25,347 nucleotides of DNA from Lachnospiraceae bacterium UBA3802 (GCA_002369155.1 DFEM01000103.1:1-25347), one strand, 5' to 3'; counted from the stretch's first letter, positions 1 to 7,175 are shown. Notes: a model not told the origin generated them from the sequence alone. Numbers and translations are program-made.

Positions 1-2
1 AT

Positions 3-758
3 CTTCGTATTATCGATGATGCATTATTTCGACTTATGGCATCAAGAAAGGAAGTATGTCAGGAGATTTTAAGAAATCTGCTTGATGATGACAATCTTGA
101 AGTAATAGAAGTAACACCGCAGGATGAAATGGTGAGTCTTTTCAGAGGTGTGGTGTTGGATGCCCTTTGTAAACTTTCCGATGGACAGTATTGCAATATC
201 GAGATGCAAAAGAACGACAGAGAAAACGATGTAAAAAGAGTCAGATTTCACGCGTCGATTGTTACAACCAATAAGACACCCAAGGGAAGCGATTTTACAC
301 AGATACCAAATGTAAAAGTATTATATATATCAACATATGATGCACTTGGGAACAACCAGACAGTAACGCATGTTTCCAGATGCCAAAGAATAAAAGACAG
401 TTATTTGCCGATAGATGACGGAGAAGATATAATATTTGCAAATACAGAAATAGATGATGAAACAAAACATTCGAGATTATTAAAATTGTTCTTAAAGTCG
501 GAAAGCTTTTATGATGAGATGTTTCCGGCTTTAAGTGAAGCAATGAAGTTTTATAAGGATACGGAAAGGGGGCAGGAGACAGTGAGTGAAGTAACAAAAG
601 AATGGTTTAACGAAGGAGTTGCTGCCGAAAGAGTTAACACAGAAAGAGAAAAGAAACGAGCCGATGCTGCAGAAGCTGAAAATATAAAACTTCGCGAAGA
701 ACTGGAATTATTAAAGAACCGGCTTCGGGAAGCAGAGAATGAAGTTACAAAAGGATAA
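3..758 (+). CDS. Rpn family PD-(D/E)XK nuclease / putative transposase, 5' truncated by window edge
   Basis: The frame is open through the left edge: the codons before the ATG at 36 read LRIIDDALFRL, which is the usual family sequence before the 'KEVCQEIL' segment, so the true start lies outside the window. The visible part holds the nuclease core, with an Asp in 'VVLDALCKLSDG' and the 'NIEMQ' strand (Asp...Glu-x-Gln, the Rpn/PDDEXK_2 form of the PD-(D/E)XK active site). The C-terminus is a highly charged coiled-coil tail of about 50 residues rich in Glu, Lys and Arg. Family knowledge: Rpn proteins are DNA nucleases that promote RecA-independent recombination in E. coli and occur in many copies in Lachnospiraceae, where they are annotated as PD-(D/E)XK transposases. 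No inverted repeats or target duplications are visible around it, so mobility is not shown. The stop lies 4 bases before the next gene. Confidence 0.85.
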   Translation, partial: LRIIDDALFRLMASRKEVCQEILRNLLDDDNLEVIEVTPQDEMVSLFRGVVLDALCKLSDGQYCNIEMQKNDRENDVKRVRFHASIVTTNKTPKGSDFTQIPNVKVLYISTYDALGNNQTVTHVSRCQRIKDSYLPIDDGEDIIFANTEIDDETKHSRLLKLFLKSESFYDEMFPALSEAMKFYKDTERGQETVSEVTKEWFNEGVAAERVNTEREKKRADAAEAENIKLREELELLKNRLREAENEVTKG

Positions 759-762
759 CAAT

Positions 763-1359
763 ATGCGAATTTACGTGGATTTTGATGATTGCCTTTGCGA
801 AACGGCAAGATTTTTTTCGGACATAGCTTTAAAAATGTTCGATATAGATGTTCCTTATGATAAAGTAAGATTTTTTAATCTTCAGGAATCATTTTCGCTG
901 ACGGATGAGCAGTATGAACAGATAATGATAGAAGGGCATAAGCCGGAAGCACTTTTGTCTTTTGAAGAGACGCCGGGTGCATCGGAGGTGCTCAACGAAT
1001 GGATTGACAAAGGATATGAGGTATCGATAATTACCGGACGTCCTTTCAGTGCATTTGATCCTTCAAGAGAGTGGCTTGATAAACACCGTCTTGAGAAAGT
1101 AAAAATGTATTGCCTAGATAAATACGGTCGCGAGAATTTTATAAAGGACAGCAGTTTCAGCCTGGAACTTGATGATTATTACAAGATGAAATTTGATTAT
1201 GCCGTTGAAGACTCTCCTTCGGCATTCCGCTTTTTCAAACATCTTCCGGACTTGAAGGTAATGGTATATGACCGTCCCTGGAATCGCGAATGCGAATTTC
1301 CGGGTGAGAATTATCAAAGATGTTATGACTGGGAAGCAATCCGTAAATTGATAAAATAA
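763..1359 (+). CDS. HAD-superfamily hydrolase, NT5C/5'-nucleotidase-like
   Basis: A 198-residue soluble protein. The N-terminus carries HAD motif I (YVDFDDCLCET; nucleophile Asp6 and acid/base Asp8). A Thr in 'SIITGRP' (about residue 91) fits motif II, and an acidic pair in 'AVEDSPSAF' (about residue 148) fits motif IV. The segment between motifs I and II is a small helical cap. This layout matches the deoxyribonucleotidase-like (NT5C) branch of the family, which dephosphorylates nucleotides or related small phosphates; the substrate cannot be read. I chose ATG 763 over an in-frame ATG at 739 because an AAAGG ribosome site (750-754) sits correctly before 763 and the core strand begins right there. 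The upstream ATG lies inside the preceding nuclease gene. A terminator follows. Confidence 0.75.
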   Translation: MRIYVDFDDCLCETARFFSDIALKMFDIDVPYDKVRFFNLQESFSLTDEQYEQIMIEGHKPEALLSFEETPGASEVLNEWIDKGYEVSIITGRPFSAFDPSREWLDKHRLEKVKMYCLDKYGRENFIKDSSFSLELDDYYKMKFDYAVEDSPSAFRFFKHLPDLKVMVYDRPWNRECEFPGENYQRCYDWEAIRKLIK

Positions 1360-1402
1360 GGATAATTCAGCATTCGTCATATTTAAGGATAAAAAATTCA
1401 AA

Positions 1403-1431
1403 AGAGGACTTCAAAAAGTCTTCTTTTTTTT
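1403..1431 (+). terminator. Rho-independent terminator after the HAD gene
   Basis: The stem AGAGGACTT (1403-1411) pairs with AAGTCTTCT (1416-1424), with one G-U pair and a CAAA loop, and is followed by seven further T residues (1425-1431). It separates the HAD gene from the reductase/transporter cluster. Confidence 0.88.
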
Positions 1432-1489
1432 GCAAAAAAACACAAATGGTGTTATAGTTTTGTTCAATACCCACTAACATAATAGGTTA

Positions 1490-1591
1490 ATGGCAAGACA
1501 AAGACGAAAATGGGCGAAAATCCCGATATCAAAAAGGATTTCGCACTTGCAACTCAAGAGAAACAATTATAGGGAACAGTTGTTGCGATAA
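1490..1591 (+). CDS. Possible small, very basic open reading frame (33 aa)
   Basis: An ATG at 1490 opens a 33-codon frame ending with TAA at 1589-1591. It begins MARQRRKWAKIP, and about one third of its residues are Lys or Arg. Only a poor ribosome site (AGG at 1483-1485) precedes it. It overlaps the bulged hairpin at 1514-1544. It could be a chance frame, a remnant of a basic DNA-binding or mobile-element protein, or a leader peptide. I do not recognise it and consider chance the most likely explanation. Confidence 0.15.
   Translation: MARQRRKWAKIPISKRISHLQLKRNNYREQLLR
1514..1544 (+). other. Bulged inverted repeat (possible RNA hairpin)
   Basis: GCGAAAATCC (1514-1523) pairs with GGATTTCGC (1536-1544), giving nine base pairs with a single bulged A and a 12-base loop. 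No T-run follows, so it is not an intrinsic terminator. It lies about 190 bp before the reductase-like gene, and its function is unknown. Confidence 0.4.
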
Positions 1592-1655
1592 TAAATACTT
1601 ATCACCGGATATAAAACCTATGTATTTCACAAAGAAAATAAATCTATAGTATGCT

Positions 1656-1675
1656 CTTATGCAATAAGAATTATT
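1656..1675. promoter_or_regulatory. Candidate operator dyad upstream of the reductase/transporter cluster
   Basis: A perfect inverted repeat CTTAT-GCA-ATAAG (1656-1668) overlaps a second one, AATAA-GAA-TTATT (1663-1675). The centre is about 70 bp before the start codon at 1733. Short AT-rich dyads with a few central bases are typical of LysR-type regulator sites, and a LysR gene lies at the end of this cluster. The link between the two is inference. Confidence 0.35.
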
Positions 1676-1732
1676 TATCACTCGAAATACATGTTGAAAT
1701 AACGGAAATATATAAAAAAAGGAAGGTAAAAT

Positions 1733-2596
1733 ATGGCAACGGATTATGCAACTTTAAAAAAGGGCGGATTTATGAAACAAAAACAGAAAGATCATTTTTC
1801 ACTGCGTCTTTCTGTAGTAGGAGGCCAGGTAAGCACCGAGCAGCTTGCAGCCATCACAGAGGTGGCCAATAAATACGGACACGGTTATATTCATCTTACT
1901 TCAAGACAGGGAATCGAAATTCCTTATATTAAATTGGAAGATATCGATGAAGTTAAAGACGCGCTCGAAAAAGGCGGCGCAAAGCCCGGCGTCTGCGGCC
2001 CGAGAGTACGTACAATCACAGCCTGTCAGGGCTCGGCAGTCTGTCCGAACGGCTGTATTGAAACAGAAGAACTTGCGAAAGAATTAAACGACAGGTATTT
2101 CGGCAAAGAACTTCCGCATAAGTTTAAATTCGGTATTACCGGATGTCAGAACAATTGTTTAAAAGCGGAAGAAAACGATCTTGGTATTAAAGGCGGAGTT
2201 AAGGTCGAGTGGGTTGAGAAAGATTGTATCTCCTGCGGAGTCTGTGAAAAAGCATGTCGTGAAGGCGCCATTCAGATTAAGGACGGCAAGATAGAAATCA
2301 ATCAGGATAAGTGTAATTACTGCGGCAGATGTGCATTCTCATGCCCGACGGATGCATACAAAACAAACCCGGGATATTTAATAAGCTTTGGCGGATTGTT
2401 TGGAAACAAGATTAATAAAGGAGAGGAAATAGTTCCTTTTGTTGAAGACAAGGAAACCCTCTTTAGAATTTGCGATGCGGCTCTTAAATTTTTTGAGGAT
2501 AACGCAAAGCCCAGCGAGAGATTTAAATTTACAATAGACAGAATAGGCAGGGATAAATTAGATGAAGTTATTTGGAAAGCATATAAAGGCGAATAA
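1733..2596 (+). CDS. Siroheme/[4Fe-4S] sulfite- or nitrite-reductase-like protein with 2x[4Fe-4S] ferredoxin domain
   Basis: A 287-residue cytoplasmic protein. Residues about 20-90 form a nitrite/sulfite-reductase ferredoxin-like half domain, with the 'HLTSRQGIEIPY' strand (Arg58) typical of siroheme contacts. The coupled siroheme-[4Fe-4S] cysteines follow: Cys98-x5-Cys104 and Cys138-x3-Cys142. A two-cluster ferredoxin module comes next, with Cys165/168/171/175 and Cys194/197/200/204-Pro. This resembles AsrC and the small 'dissimilatory sulfite reductase-like' proteins of anaerobes. The expected partners AsrA and AsrB are absent, so its electron donor and substrate (sulfite, nitrite or other) are open. 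The ribosome site is AAAGGAAGG (about 1719-1727). The coding sequence overlaps the following lipoprotein gene by 35 bases, so the two are probably co-translated. A second Met at residue 14 is an alternative start. Confidence 0.82.
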   Translation: MATDYATLKKGGFMKQKQKDHFSLRLSVVGGQVSTEQLAAITEVANKYGHGYIHLTSRQGIEIPYIKLEDIDEVKDALEKGGAKPGVCGPRVRTITACQGSAVCPNGCIETEELAKELNDRYFGKELPHKFKFGITGCQNNCLKAEENDLGIKGGVKVEWVEKDCISCGVCEKACREGAIQIKDGKIEINQDKCNYCGRCAFSCPTDAYKTNPGYLISFGGLFGNKINKGEEIVPFVEDKETLFRICDAALKFFEDNAKPSERFKFTIDRIGRDKLDEVIWKAYKGE

Positions 2597-3575
2597 AATC
2601 GGAGTTTTGGCGGTTCAAGCCATTTTAATGTTTGTATTGTTATCGGGTTGTTCAAAAGCCCGGACGGATATCGTGAATTTGGATGAGAAAAATTCGCAAA
2701 ATAACGAAGCCGGCCAGAATATATCGGAAGAATTGACAGTTGAAGAAGATCAAACAACAGTTTTGGAAGAGGAAACTTCAAAAGATCAAGCACTTCCTCA
2801 AAGAGTAATAGCTCTTTCAAAATCCAACGCTGAACTTTGGGTTTTGGCAGGCGGAGAACTCGTCGGAACTTCGGAGGATGCATTAAATATAGAGGGAATC
2901 GGTGAAGGTGTTGAAGACCTGGGAGATATGGACAAAGTGAGTCTTGAGGCAATCACGGCATTGGAACCTGATTTACTTATATTATTCGGTACGGAACCCG
3001 CACAGAAGGCTCTCGGCGAGGCAGCAAGCGAAATCGGAATCCCCGTATTATTTACCAATATCGACGGATTTGAGGATTATGAAAAAGTCATGAAAGAATT
3101 TACAGATCTCACCGGCAGAGATGATCTTTATGAAAAAAATGTCGTATCCGTCAGAGAAGAGATAGATGAAATCTTAAAAAAAGTACCCGAAGGTGAAGAA
3201 AAGACATATTTGTTTTTGCACGTATCGGCGACAAAAAGCAAAGCCGAAAAGAACGACTATTTTGCAAGCGAAATATTTAACAGTCTGGGCTTAAGAAATA
3301 TCGCATCGGATGACAGTTCTTTCGATGAACTTTCCATGGAAGCCATTGTTTCGGCAGATCCCGATTATATCTTCGTGGTCCCCAGAGGCAATGAAAAAAA
3401 GGCTCTTGAAAGCTTTGATTCCATTTTTGTAAACGACCCCGCATGGGAGTCTTTAACAGCAGTAAAGGAAGGAAGATACACACTTCTTTCCAAAGACCTT
3501 TTCGGATTAAAGCCCAATGACAAATGGGCTGATGCATACAAGGAAGCTTACGACCTCTTATATACAAACGAATGA
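2562..3575 (+). CDS. ABC transporter substrate-binding lipoprotein, FecB/BtuF (Peripla_BP_2) type
   Basis: A 337-residue exported lipoprotein. It has a Lys-rich start, a hydrophobic stretch and a lipobox LSGC with the lipidated Cys at residue 30. An acidic linker of about 50 residues follows, then the two-lobed helical-backbone binding fold, beginning at 'PQRVIALSKSNAELWVLAGG' and including 'LGDMDKVSLEAITALEPDLLI' and 'EAIVSADPDYIFVVPRG'. Family knowledge: this class binds ferric siderophores, heme, cobalamin or, in some cases, molybdate. No diagnostic ligand residues are recognisable, so the substrate is unknown. The ATG at 2562 lies inside the preceding reductase gene. The next Met (residue 23) would leave almost no signal sequence, which supports the overlapping start. 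The stop overlaps the permease start as ATGA. Confidence 0.88.
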   Translation: MKLFGKHIKANKIGVLAVQAILMFVLLSGCSKARTDIVNLDEKNSQNNEAGQNISEELTVEEDQTTVLEEETSKDQALPQRVIALSKSNAELWVLAGGELVGTSEDALNIEGIGEGVEDLGDMDKVSLEAITALEPDLLILFGTEPAQKALGEAASEIGIPVLFTNIDGFEDYEKVMKEFTDLTGRDDLYEKNVVSVREEIDEILKKVPEGEEKTYLFLHVSATKSKAEKNDYFASEIFNSLGLRNIASDDSSFDELSMEAIVSADPDYIFVVPRGNEKKALESFDSIFVNDPAWESLTAVKEGRYTLLSKDLFGLKPNDKWADAYKEAYDLLYTNE

Positions 3576-4561
3576 AAAAAATAATCAAATGGTACATATT
3601 ACCGTTGGGAATACTCATTCTTTCCCTGGTGGCTGCTTTGTTTGCCGGAAGCAAATCCATTTCCGTAAAGGACATTATTAAGGTTCTGTCAGGAGGCGGA
3701 AGCGCATTTCAAAAAGTCATTATTTTTCAGGTAAGAATTCCCAGAATAATAGCCACAGCCTCAACCGGTGCGGCTCTTTCGGTATCAGGGTATCTTATAC
3801 AAAACAATTTAAATAACACTTTGGCATCGCCGGGGATTCTCGGTATCAACAACGGGGCGGGTCTGTTCGTGCTGCTTTTCGCGTGTCTTTTCCCTTATCA
3901 CTACGCGGGAAAATGCTTTGCGGCTTTTATCGGTGCACTCTTGGTAACGACAGCCATTTGTATTCTCGCATCAGTGACAGGGATGTCAAAAACATCCATT
4001 GTTCTCTCGGGAGTGGCATTTTCGGCACTTTGCCTGTCGGTTATAGATATAATCATTTCGCTTAAACCCGAGACGGTAGCGGACAGAGTGGCTTTTCAGA
4101 TAGGCGGGTTTAATGCGCTTAACATCAACTCGGTTAAATTTGCCGTACCTTTTATAATTATTATCCTTATTGCCTCTCTGATCATGGCTCCGTCACTGGA
4201 TATTCTGATGCTTGGCGATGATGTTGCGGGAGGACTCGGATTAAATATTAAATTCTACCGCGCAGCCCACATTCTTTTTGCAGCACTTCTTTCGGGAGCT
4301 GCTGTCAGCATGTGCGGAATAATAGGCTTTATGGGACTTATAGTTCCCAATGTTGTCAGACTTTTTTACCGTGGAAACAGCAGGGGCGGAATCTTCCTTT
4401 GCATGGTAATCGGCGCATCTTTTTTGACACTTTGCGACCTTTTGGGAAGAAGTCTGGTTTACCCGTATGAGTTACCCTGCGGACTGTTCCTTAGTTTAAT
4501 CGGTGCTCCGTTCTTGGTATGGATGCTGATAAAAAAGAGAAAGAGACTCGGAATGGCATGA
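3572..4561 (+). CDS. FecCD/BtuC-family ABC transporter permease
   Basis: A 329-residue polytopic membrane protein, a typical length for the family. It begins with a short basic cytoplasmic end and a hydrophobic helix. The family signature 'RIPRIIATASTGAALSVSG' and 'NTLASPGILGINNGAG' appear near residues 53-95, and the coupling-region sequence 'GFMGLIVPNVVRLF' near residue 255. The latter usually reads 'GLxxPHxxR'; here the His is Asn and the usual 'G.DHR' sequence after it is replaced by 'YRGNSRG', so this is a divergent branch. It forms the channel with the neighbouring lipoprotein and ATPase. The ATG overlaps the lipoprotein stop by four bases, and the gene ends overlapping the ATPase start in the same way. 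Confidence 0.9.
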   Translation: MKKIIKWYILPLGILILSLVAALFAGSKSISVKDIIKVLSGGGSAFQKVIIFQVRIPRIIATASTGAALSVSGYLIQNNLNNTLASPGILGINNGAGLFVLLFACLFPYHYAGKCFAAFIGALLVTTAICILASVTGMSKTSIVLSGVAFSALCLSVIDIIISLKPETVADRVAFQIGGFNALNINSVKFAVPFIIIILIASLIMAPSLDILMLGDDVAGGLGLNIKFYRAAHILFAALLSGAAVSMCGIIGFMGLIVPNVVRLFYRGNSRGGIFLCMVIGASFLTLCDLLGRSLVYPYELPCGLFLSLIGAPFLVWMLIKKRKRLGMA

Positions 4562-5319
4562 TTGAAGTTAAGAATCTGAAAACAAAATATTCTTACGGCG
4601 ATGAGTTTTCGGTAGCAAGCGCATTGTTTGAAAACGGCAGGATTTCCGGAGTCATAGGAAAAAACGGAAGCGGCAAATCCACACTGCTAAAAACCCTCGC
4701 AGGACAGAGAAAATACGAAGGTCGGATTTTAATCAACCAAAAAGAATGCAGTGAATATTCATCCATGGAAAGAGCCAGAGAAGTCGCATTCCTTCCGCAA
4801 AGCGTAAAGAATCTGAATATGGATGTAAGAACCCTTGTCGAACACGGACGTTACCCGTATCACGGCAATTTCAGGAGGATGGGTGAAGAGGACGAAAAAA
4901 AGGTAAACCGTGCGCTTGAATTAACGCATATGAAATCTTTTGAAAAAAGAGATTTATACGAGCTCTCCGGAGGTGAGAGGCAGTTAGCCTATCTTTCCAT
5001 GATAATAGCGCAGGACAGTTCCATGATTTTAATGGATGAGCCGACCACTTATATGGATCGGATTCACCAGGATGAGTTTTTTTCAATCCTCAGAATCCTG
5101 GTCAAAGAAGGCAAAGGAATTGTAATGGTTTGTCACGACATAGAACAATGCTTTGCATATTGCGACAAAATCTTTCTTATGGAAGACAGAAAACTTGAGT
5201 ATGCGGGTACCCCCGATGTTTTTACCCAAAACGAGCAGATAATCAGAAGGAACTTTGGCATAGCAATGAAAAAGAGCGAGGATGAAGAGTCGGTTTATCC
5301 TTTTGTAATGAAAAAATAG
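4558..5319 (+). CDS. ABC transporter ATP-binding protein, FepC/BtuD type
   Basis: A 253-residue ATPase with all the core motifs: Walker A GKNGSGKST, Q-loop 'AFLPQS', signature LSGGERQ, Walker B 'MILMDEPTT', a divergent D-loop 'TYMDRIHQ' and the H-switch 'VCHD'. It should energise import through the FecCD-type permease. The start was set at the ATG at 4558, which overlaps the permease stop as ATGA and gives the usual 'MIEVKNL' first strand. An in-frame ATG at 4519 lies within the permease gene and would add an atypical charged extension. The following LysR gene begins 10 bases after the stop. Confidence 0.9.
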   Translation: MIEVKNLKTKYSYGDEFSVASALFENGRISGVIGKNGSGKSTLLKTLAGQRKYEGRILINQKECSEYSSMERAREVAFLPQSVKNLNMDVRTLVEHGRYPYHGNFRRMGEEDEKKVNRALELTHMKSFEKRDLYELSGGERQLAYLSMIIAQDSSMILMDEPTTYMDRIHQDEFFSILRILVKEGKGIVMVCHDIEQCFAYCDKIFLMEDRKLEYAGTPDVFTQNEQIIRRNFGIAMKKSEDEESVYPFVMKK

Positions 5320-5329
5320 GAGTAAAGAT

Positions 5330-6235
5330 ATGAACATCAATCAGCTTAAATATGTATTGGAGATTGCAAATTCATCTTCCATAAGAGAAGCGTCGACGAG
5401 ATTGTTTGTGTCTCAACCCGCGCTTTCCGCGAGAATTCGCGAACTTGAGGAAGAAATAGGGATTCTTATATTTGAGAGGACCAACAAAGGTATCAATCTG
5501 ACAGAAGAAGGCAGAGATTTTGTCGAGTATGCAAAAAAAGCGGTCGGACAGTTTGAGGTTCTCGAAGAAAGATATCTCTCAAAGGACAGCGACAAAGAGA
5601 TTTTTTCCGTTTCCACTCAACACTATAATTTTGCAATAAAAGCATTTACCGCCGTAATCGATAAGCTTCAGCCCGAAAAGTATGTTTTTTCCATACATGA
5701 AACCAAAACCAAAGAGGTTCTTGATGATGTTAAAAATTTAAAAAGTGAAGTAGGCATCTTATCTTTTTCAGGATCTAACGAAAAAGTAATGAGAAAGCTC
5801 CTAAAGGATTTCGGTCTGGAATTCACACCTCTTATGCGAAGAGAAACCTATGTATATGTTTGGAAAAATCATAAGTTTGCAGGCAAGAAGGAAATTTCCA
5901 TAGAGGATATGAGACCGTACCCCTGCGTGGCTTTCGATCAAAGCAGCGACAGTAATTTTTATCTTTCCGAAGAAGCCATGGCGGATTATACATTTGACAA
6001 AACCATCAAATCCTCAGACAGAGCGACCACTATGGAAATTATTTCGGAGCTTGGCGGATTCTCCATAGGATCGGGAATGTTATCCAAGGAAGATGCCATT
6101 TTACAGGGTCTTGTCGCCATAAAACTTAAAGAGGAAGATCCCCTGATTATCGGTTATATTACGAGAAAATACAGTATATTATCTCACTATGGAGAGAAAT
6201 ACATAGAAGAACTGTTAAAGTATAAAGAACTGTAA
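5330..6235 (+). CDS. LysR-family transcriptional regulator
   Basis: A 301-residue protein of normal family length. The first 60 residues form the winged helix-turn-helix: 'SIREASTRLFVSQPALSARI' is the recognition region and 'RELEEEIGILIFERTNKG' the wing. A linker helix and a two-lobed effector-binding domain (about residues 90-295) follow. An AGGAG ribosome site (5318-5322) lies 7 bases before the ATG. Its position as the last gene of the reductase/transporter cluster, on the same strand with a 10-base gap, suggests it senses the imported ligand or a related metabolite and controls the cluster. LysR genes are more often divergent from their targets, so co-directional placement suggests autoregulation within the operon. 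The effector is unknown. Confidence 0.9.
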   Translation: MNINQLKYVLEIANSSSIREASTRLFVSQPALSARIRELEEEIGILIFERTNKGINLTEEGRDFVEYAKKAVGQFEVLEERYLSKDSDKEIFSVSTQHYNFAIKAFTAVIDKLQPEKYVFSIHETKTKEVLDDVKNLKSEVGILSFSGSNEKVMRKLLKDFGLEFTPLMRRETYVYVWKNHKFAGKKEISIEDMRPYPCVAFDQSSDSNFYLSEEAMADYTFDKTIKSSDRATTMEIISELGGFSIGSGMLSKEDAILQGLVAIKLKEEDPLIIGYITRKYSILSHYGEKYIEELLKYKEL

Positions 6236-6337
6236 ATTGTGATAAACGATCATTTTCGCAGGCAATAAGAAAAGACGAGCTAAAAATATGGTAAAAAAGT
6301 GTAAAAGGGAATAAATACATTTTTGAAAGGAGAAAAA

Positions 6338-6565
6338 ATGCCTTACATTCAAATCAAAGCTTATCCCAAGGATGAGAAAATCAAAGCAAAAGTAGCGGAA
6401 AGAATCAATGAAGTTTTTTTGGAGGAGTGGGGATGCGCTCCCGAAGCAATTTCCCTGTCTTTTGAGGAAGTGGAGCCTGCAAACTGGGAAGAACAGGTAG
6501 TTAAAAAAGAACTCGAACCAAAGAAAGATGCATTGCACATTTTTAACGGTAAAAAACAGTATTAA
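6338..6565 (+). CDS. 4-oxalocrotonate tautomerase-family protein, PptA-like
   Basis: A 75-residue protein starting Met-Pro, so that removal of Met exposes the catalytic Pro1 of the tautomerase superfamily. The sequence 'MPYIQIKAYPKDEKIKAKVA' and the later 'EVEPANWEEQVVKKELEP' resemble E. coli PptA (about 77 residues) more than the 62-residue 4-OT enzymes. The start was set at 6338, because AAAGGAG (6326-6332) precedes it with good spacing and the Pro must be residue 2. An upstream in-frame ATG at 6323 overlaps the ribosome site. The natural substrate is unknown. It follows the LysR gene after about 100 bases and could be a member of the same cluster or an independent gene. Confidence 0.82.
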   Translation: MPYIQIKAYPKDEKIKAKVAERINEVFLEEWGCAPEAISLSFEEVEPANWEEQVVKKELEPKKDALHIFNGKKQY

Positions 6566-6582
6566 TGTCCTTATTGTTTCTA

Positions 6583-6611
6583 TTGAAAAGCGCCTTAAAT
6601 ATTTATAAAAT
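6583..6611 (+). promoter_or_regulatory. Probable sigma-A promoter for the glycosylase/Nudix/lipoprotein unit
   Basis: TTGAAA (6583-6588), a 17-base spacer, then TAAAAT (6606-6611). Transcription would begin about 30 bases before the TTG start at 6651. The elements and spacing fit the vegetative consensus well. Confidence 0.6.
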
Positions 6612-6650
6612 TAGGTTGGGTAAAATATTTGATTGAGGGACTTAACTTAA

Positions 6651-7175
6651 TTGGGCAAAAAAGAAACGGCTTTAATTGAACATCCGATTTCTCCGGTTTA
6701 CGATGAGAATTCCGAGATACTGATTCTCGGAAGTTTTCCTTCGGTCAAATCCAGAGAAATCGGATTTTTTTATGGGCATAAACAAAACAGATTCTGGAAG
6801 GTTACAGCAGCGGTTTTTAACGATAAAATACCGGAGAGCATCGAAGAGAAAAGGGAGTTTCTTTTAAGAAATCATATTGCTCTCTGGGATGTGATAGCAT
6901 CCTGCGAAATAAAGGGTTCATCGGATTCGAGCATAAAAAACGTAAAAGCAAATGATTTGTCTCTTATTTTGAACAATTCGAGTGTTGAACATATATATGT
7001 AAATGGAAAAACCGCTGAAAAAATGTATAATAAATATATCTTTCCCACCTTGCAAAGAAAGTGCACGGTGCTTCCTTCAACAAGCCCCGCCAATGCGGCA
7101 TGGGATTTGAATAAATTGATCGAAGAGTGGAAAGAAACAATAAAAAGCGGAAAGCAGGCAGAAAATGGCAGATAA
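6651..7175 (+). CDS. DNA-deoxyinosine (hypoxanthine) glycosylase-like, uracil-DNA glycosylase superfamily
   Basis: A 174-residue protein read from a TTG codon; no ATG or GTG precedes the conserved core. The N-terminus contains 'ILILGSFPSVKSREIGFFYG' followed by 'HKQNRFWKV', and the C-terminal half contains 'LPSTSPANAAW'. These are the characteristic segments of UDG-superfamily family 6, whose members remove hypoxanthine (deaminated adenine) from DNA as the first step of base excision repair. A GAGGG sequence about a dozen bases before the TTG is the only ribosome site and is rather distant. The end overlaps the Nudix gene by 11 bases, suggesting co-translation of two nucleotide-quality functions. 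Confidence 0.82.
   Translation: MGKKETALIEHPISPVYDENSEILILGSFPSVKSREIGFFYGHKQNRFWKVTAAVFNDKIPESIEEKREFLLRNHIALWDVIASCEIKGSSDSSIKNVKANDLSLILNNSSVEHIYVNGKTAEKMYNKYIFPTLQRKCTVLPSTSPANAAWDLNKLIEEWKETIKSGKQAENGR

Larger units (their letters stand above)
1432..1732. other. Spacer of about 300 bp with no convincing gene
   Basis: This AT-rich stretch separates the terminator from the reductase-like gene. It holds a bulged hairpin (1514-1544), a 33-codon basic open frame (1490-1591) and a perfect dyad CTTAT-GCA-ATAAG (1656-1668). I could not fit a known riboswitch or T-box consensus to it. No -35/-10 pair with good spacing stands out, so the promoter of the downstream cluster is not located. Confidence 0.6.

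Noticed and set aside
36..38. ATG at 36 as the start of the Rpn nuclease
   Set aside because: Upstream codons in frame encode conserved family sequence and no ribosome site precedes the ATG.
1432..1732. Riboswitch (cobalamin, SAM, molybdenum cofactor) or T-box before the reductase-like gene
   Set aside because: I searched by eye for the conserved boxes of these classes and found none; only an unassigned hairpin and dyads are present.
1651..1872. 73-codon plus-strand frame before and into the reductase gene
   Set aside because: It runs out of frame over the reductase start; its first part has no ribosome site and its end is a frame-shifted reading of the reductase.
2317..2952. 211-codon minus-strand frame across the reductase and lipoprotein genes
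   Set aside because: Pro/Leu/Ser-rich translation without domains, antisense to two well-supported genes.
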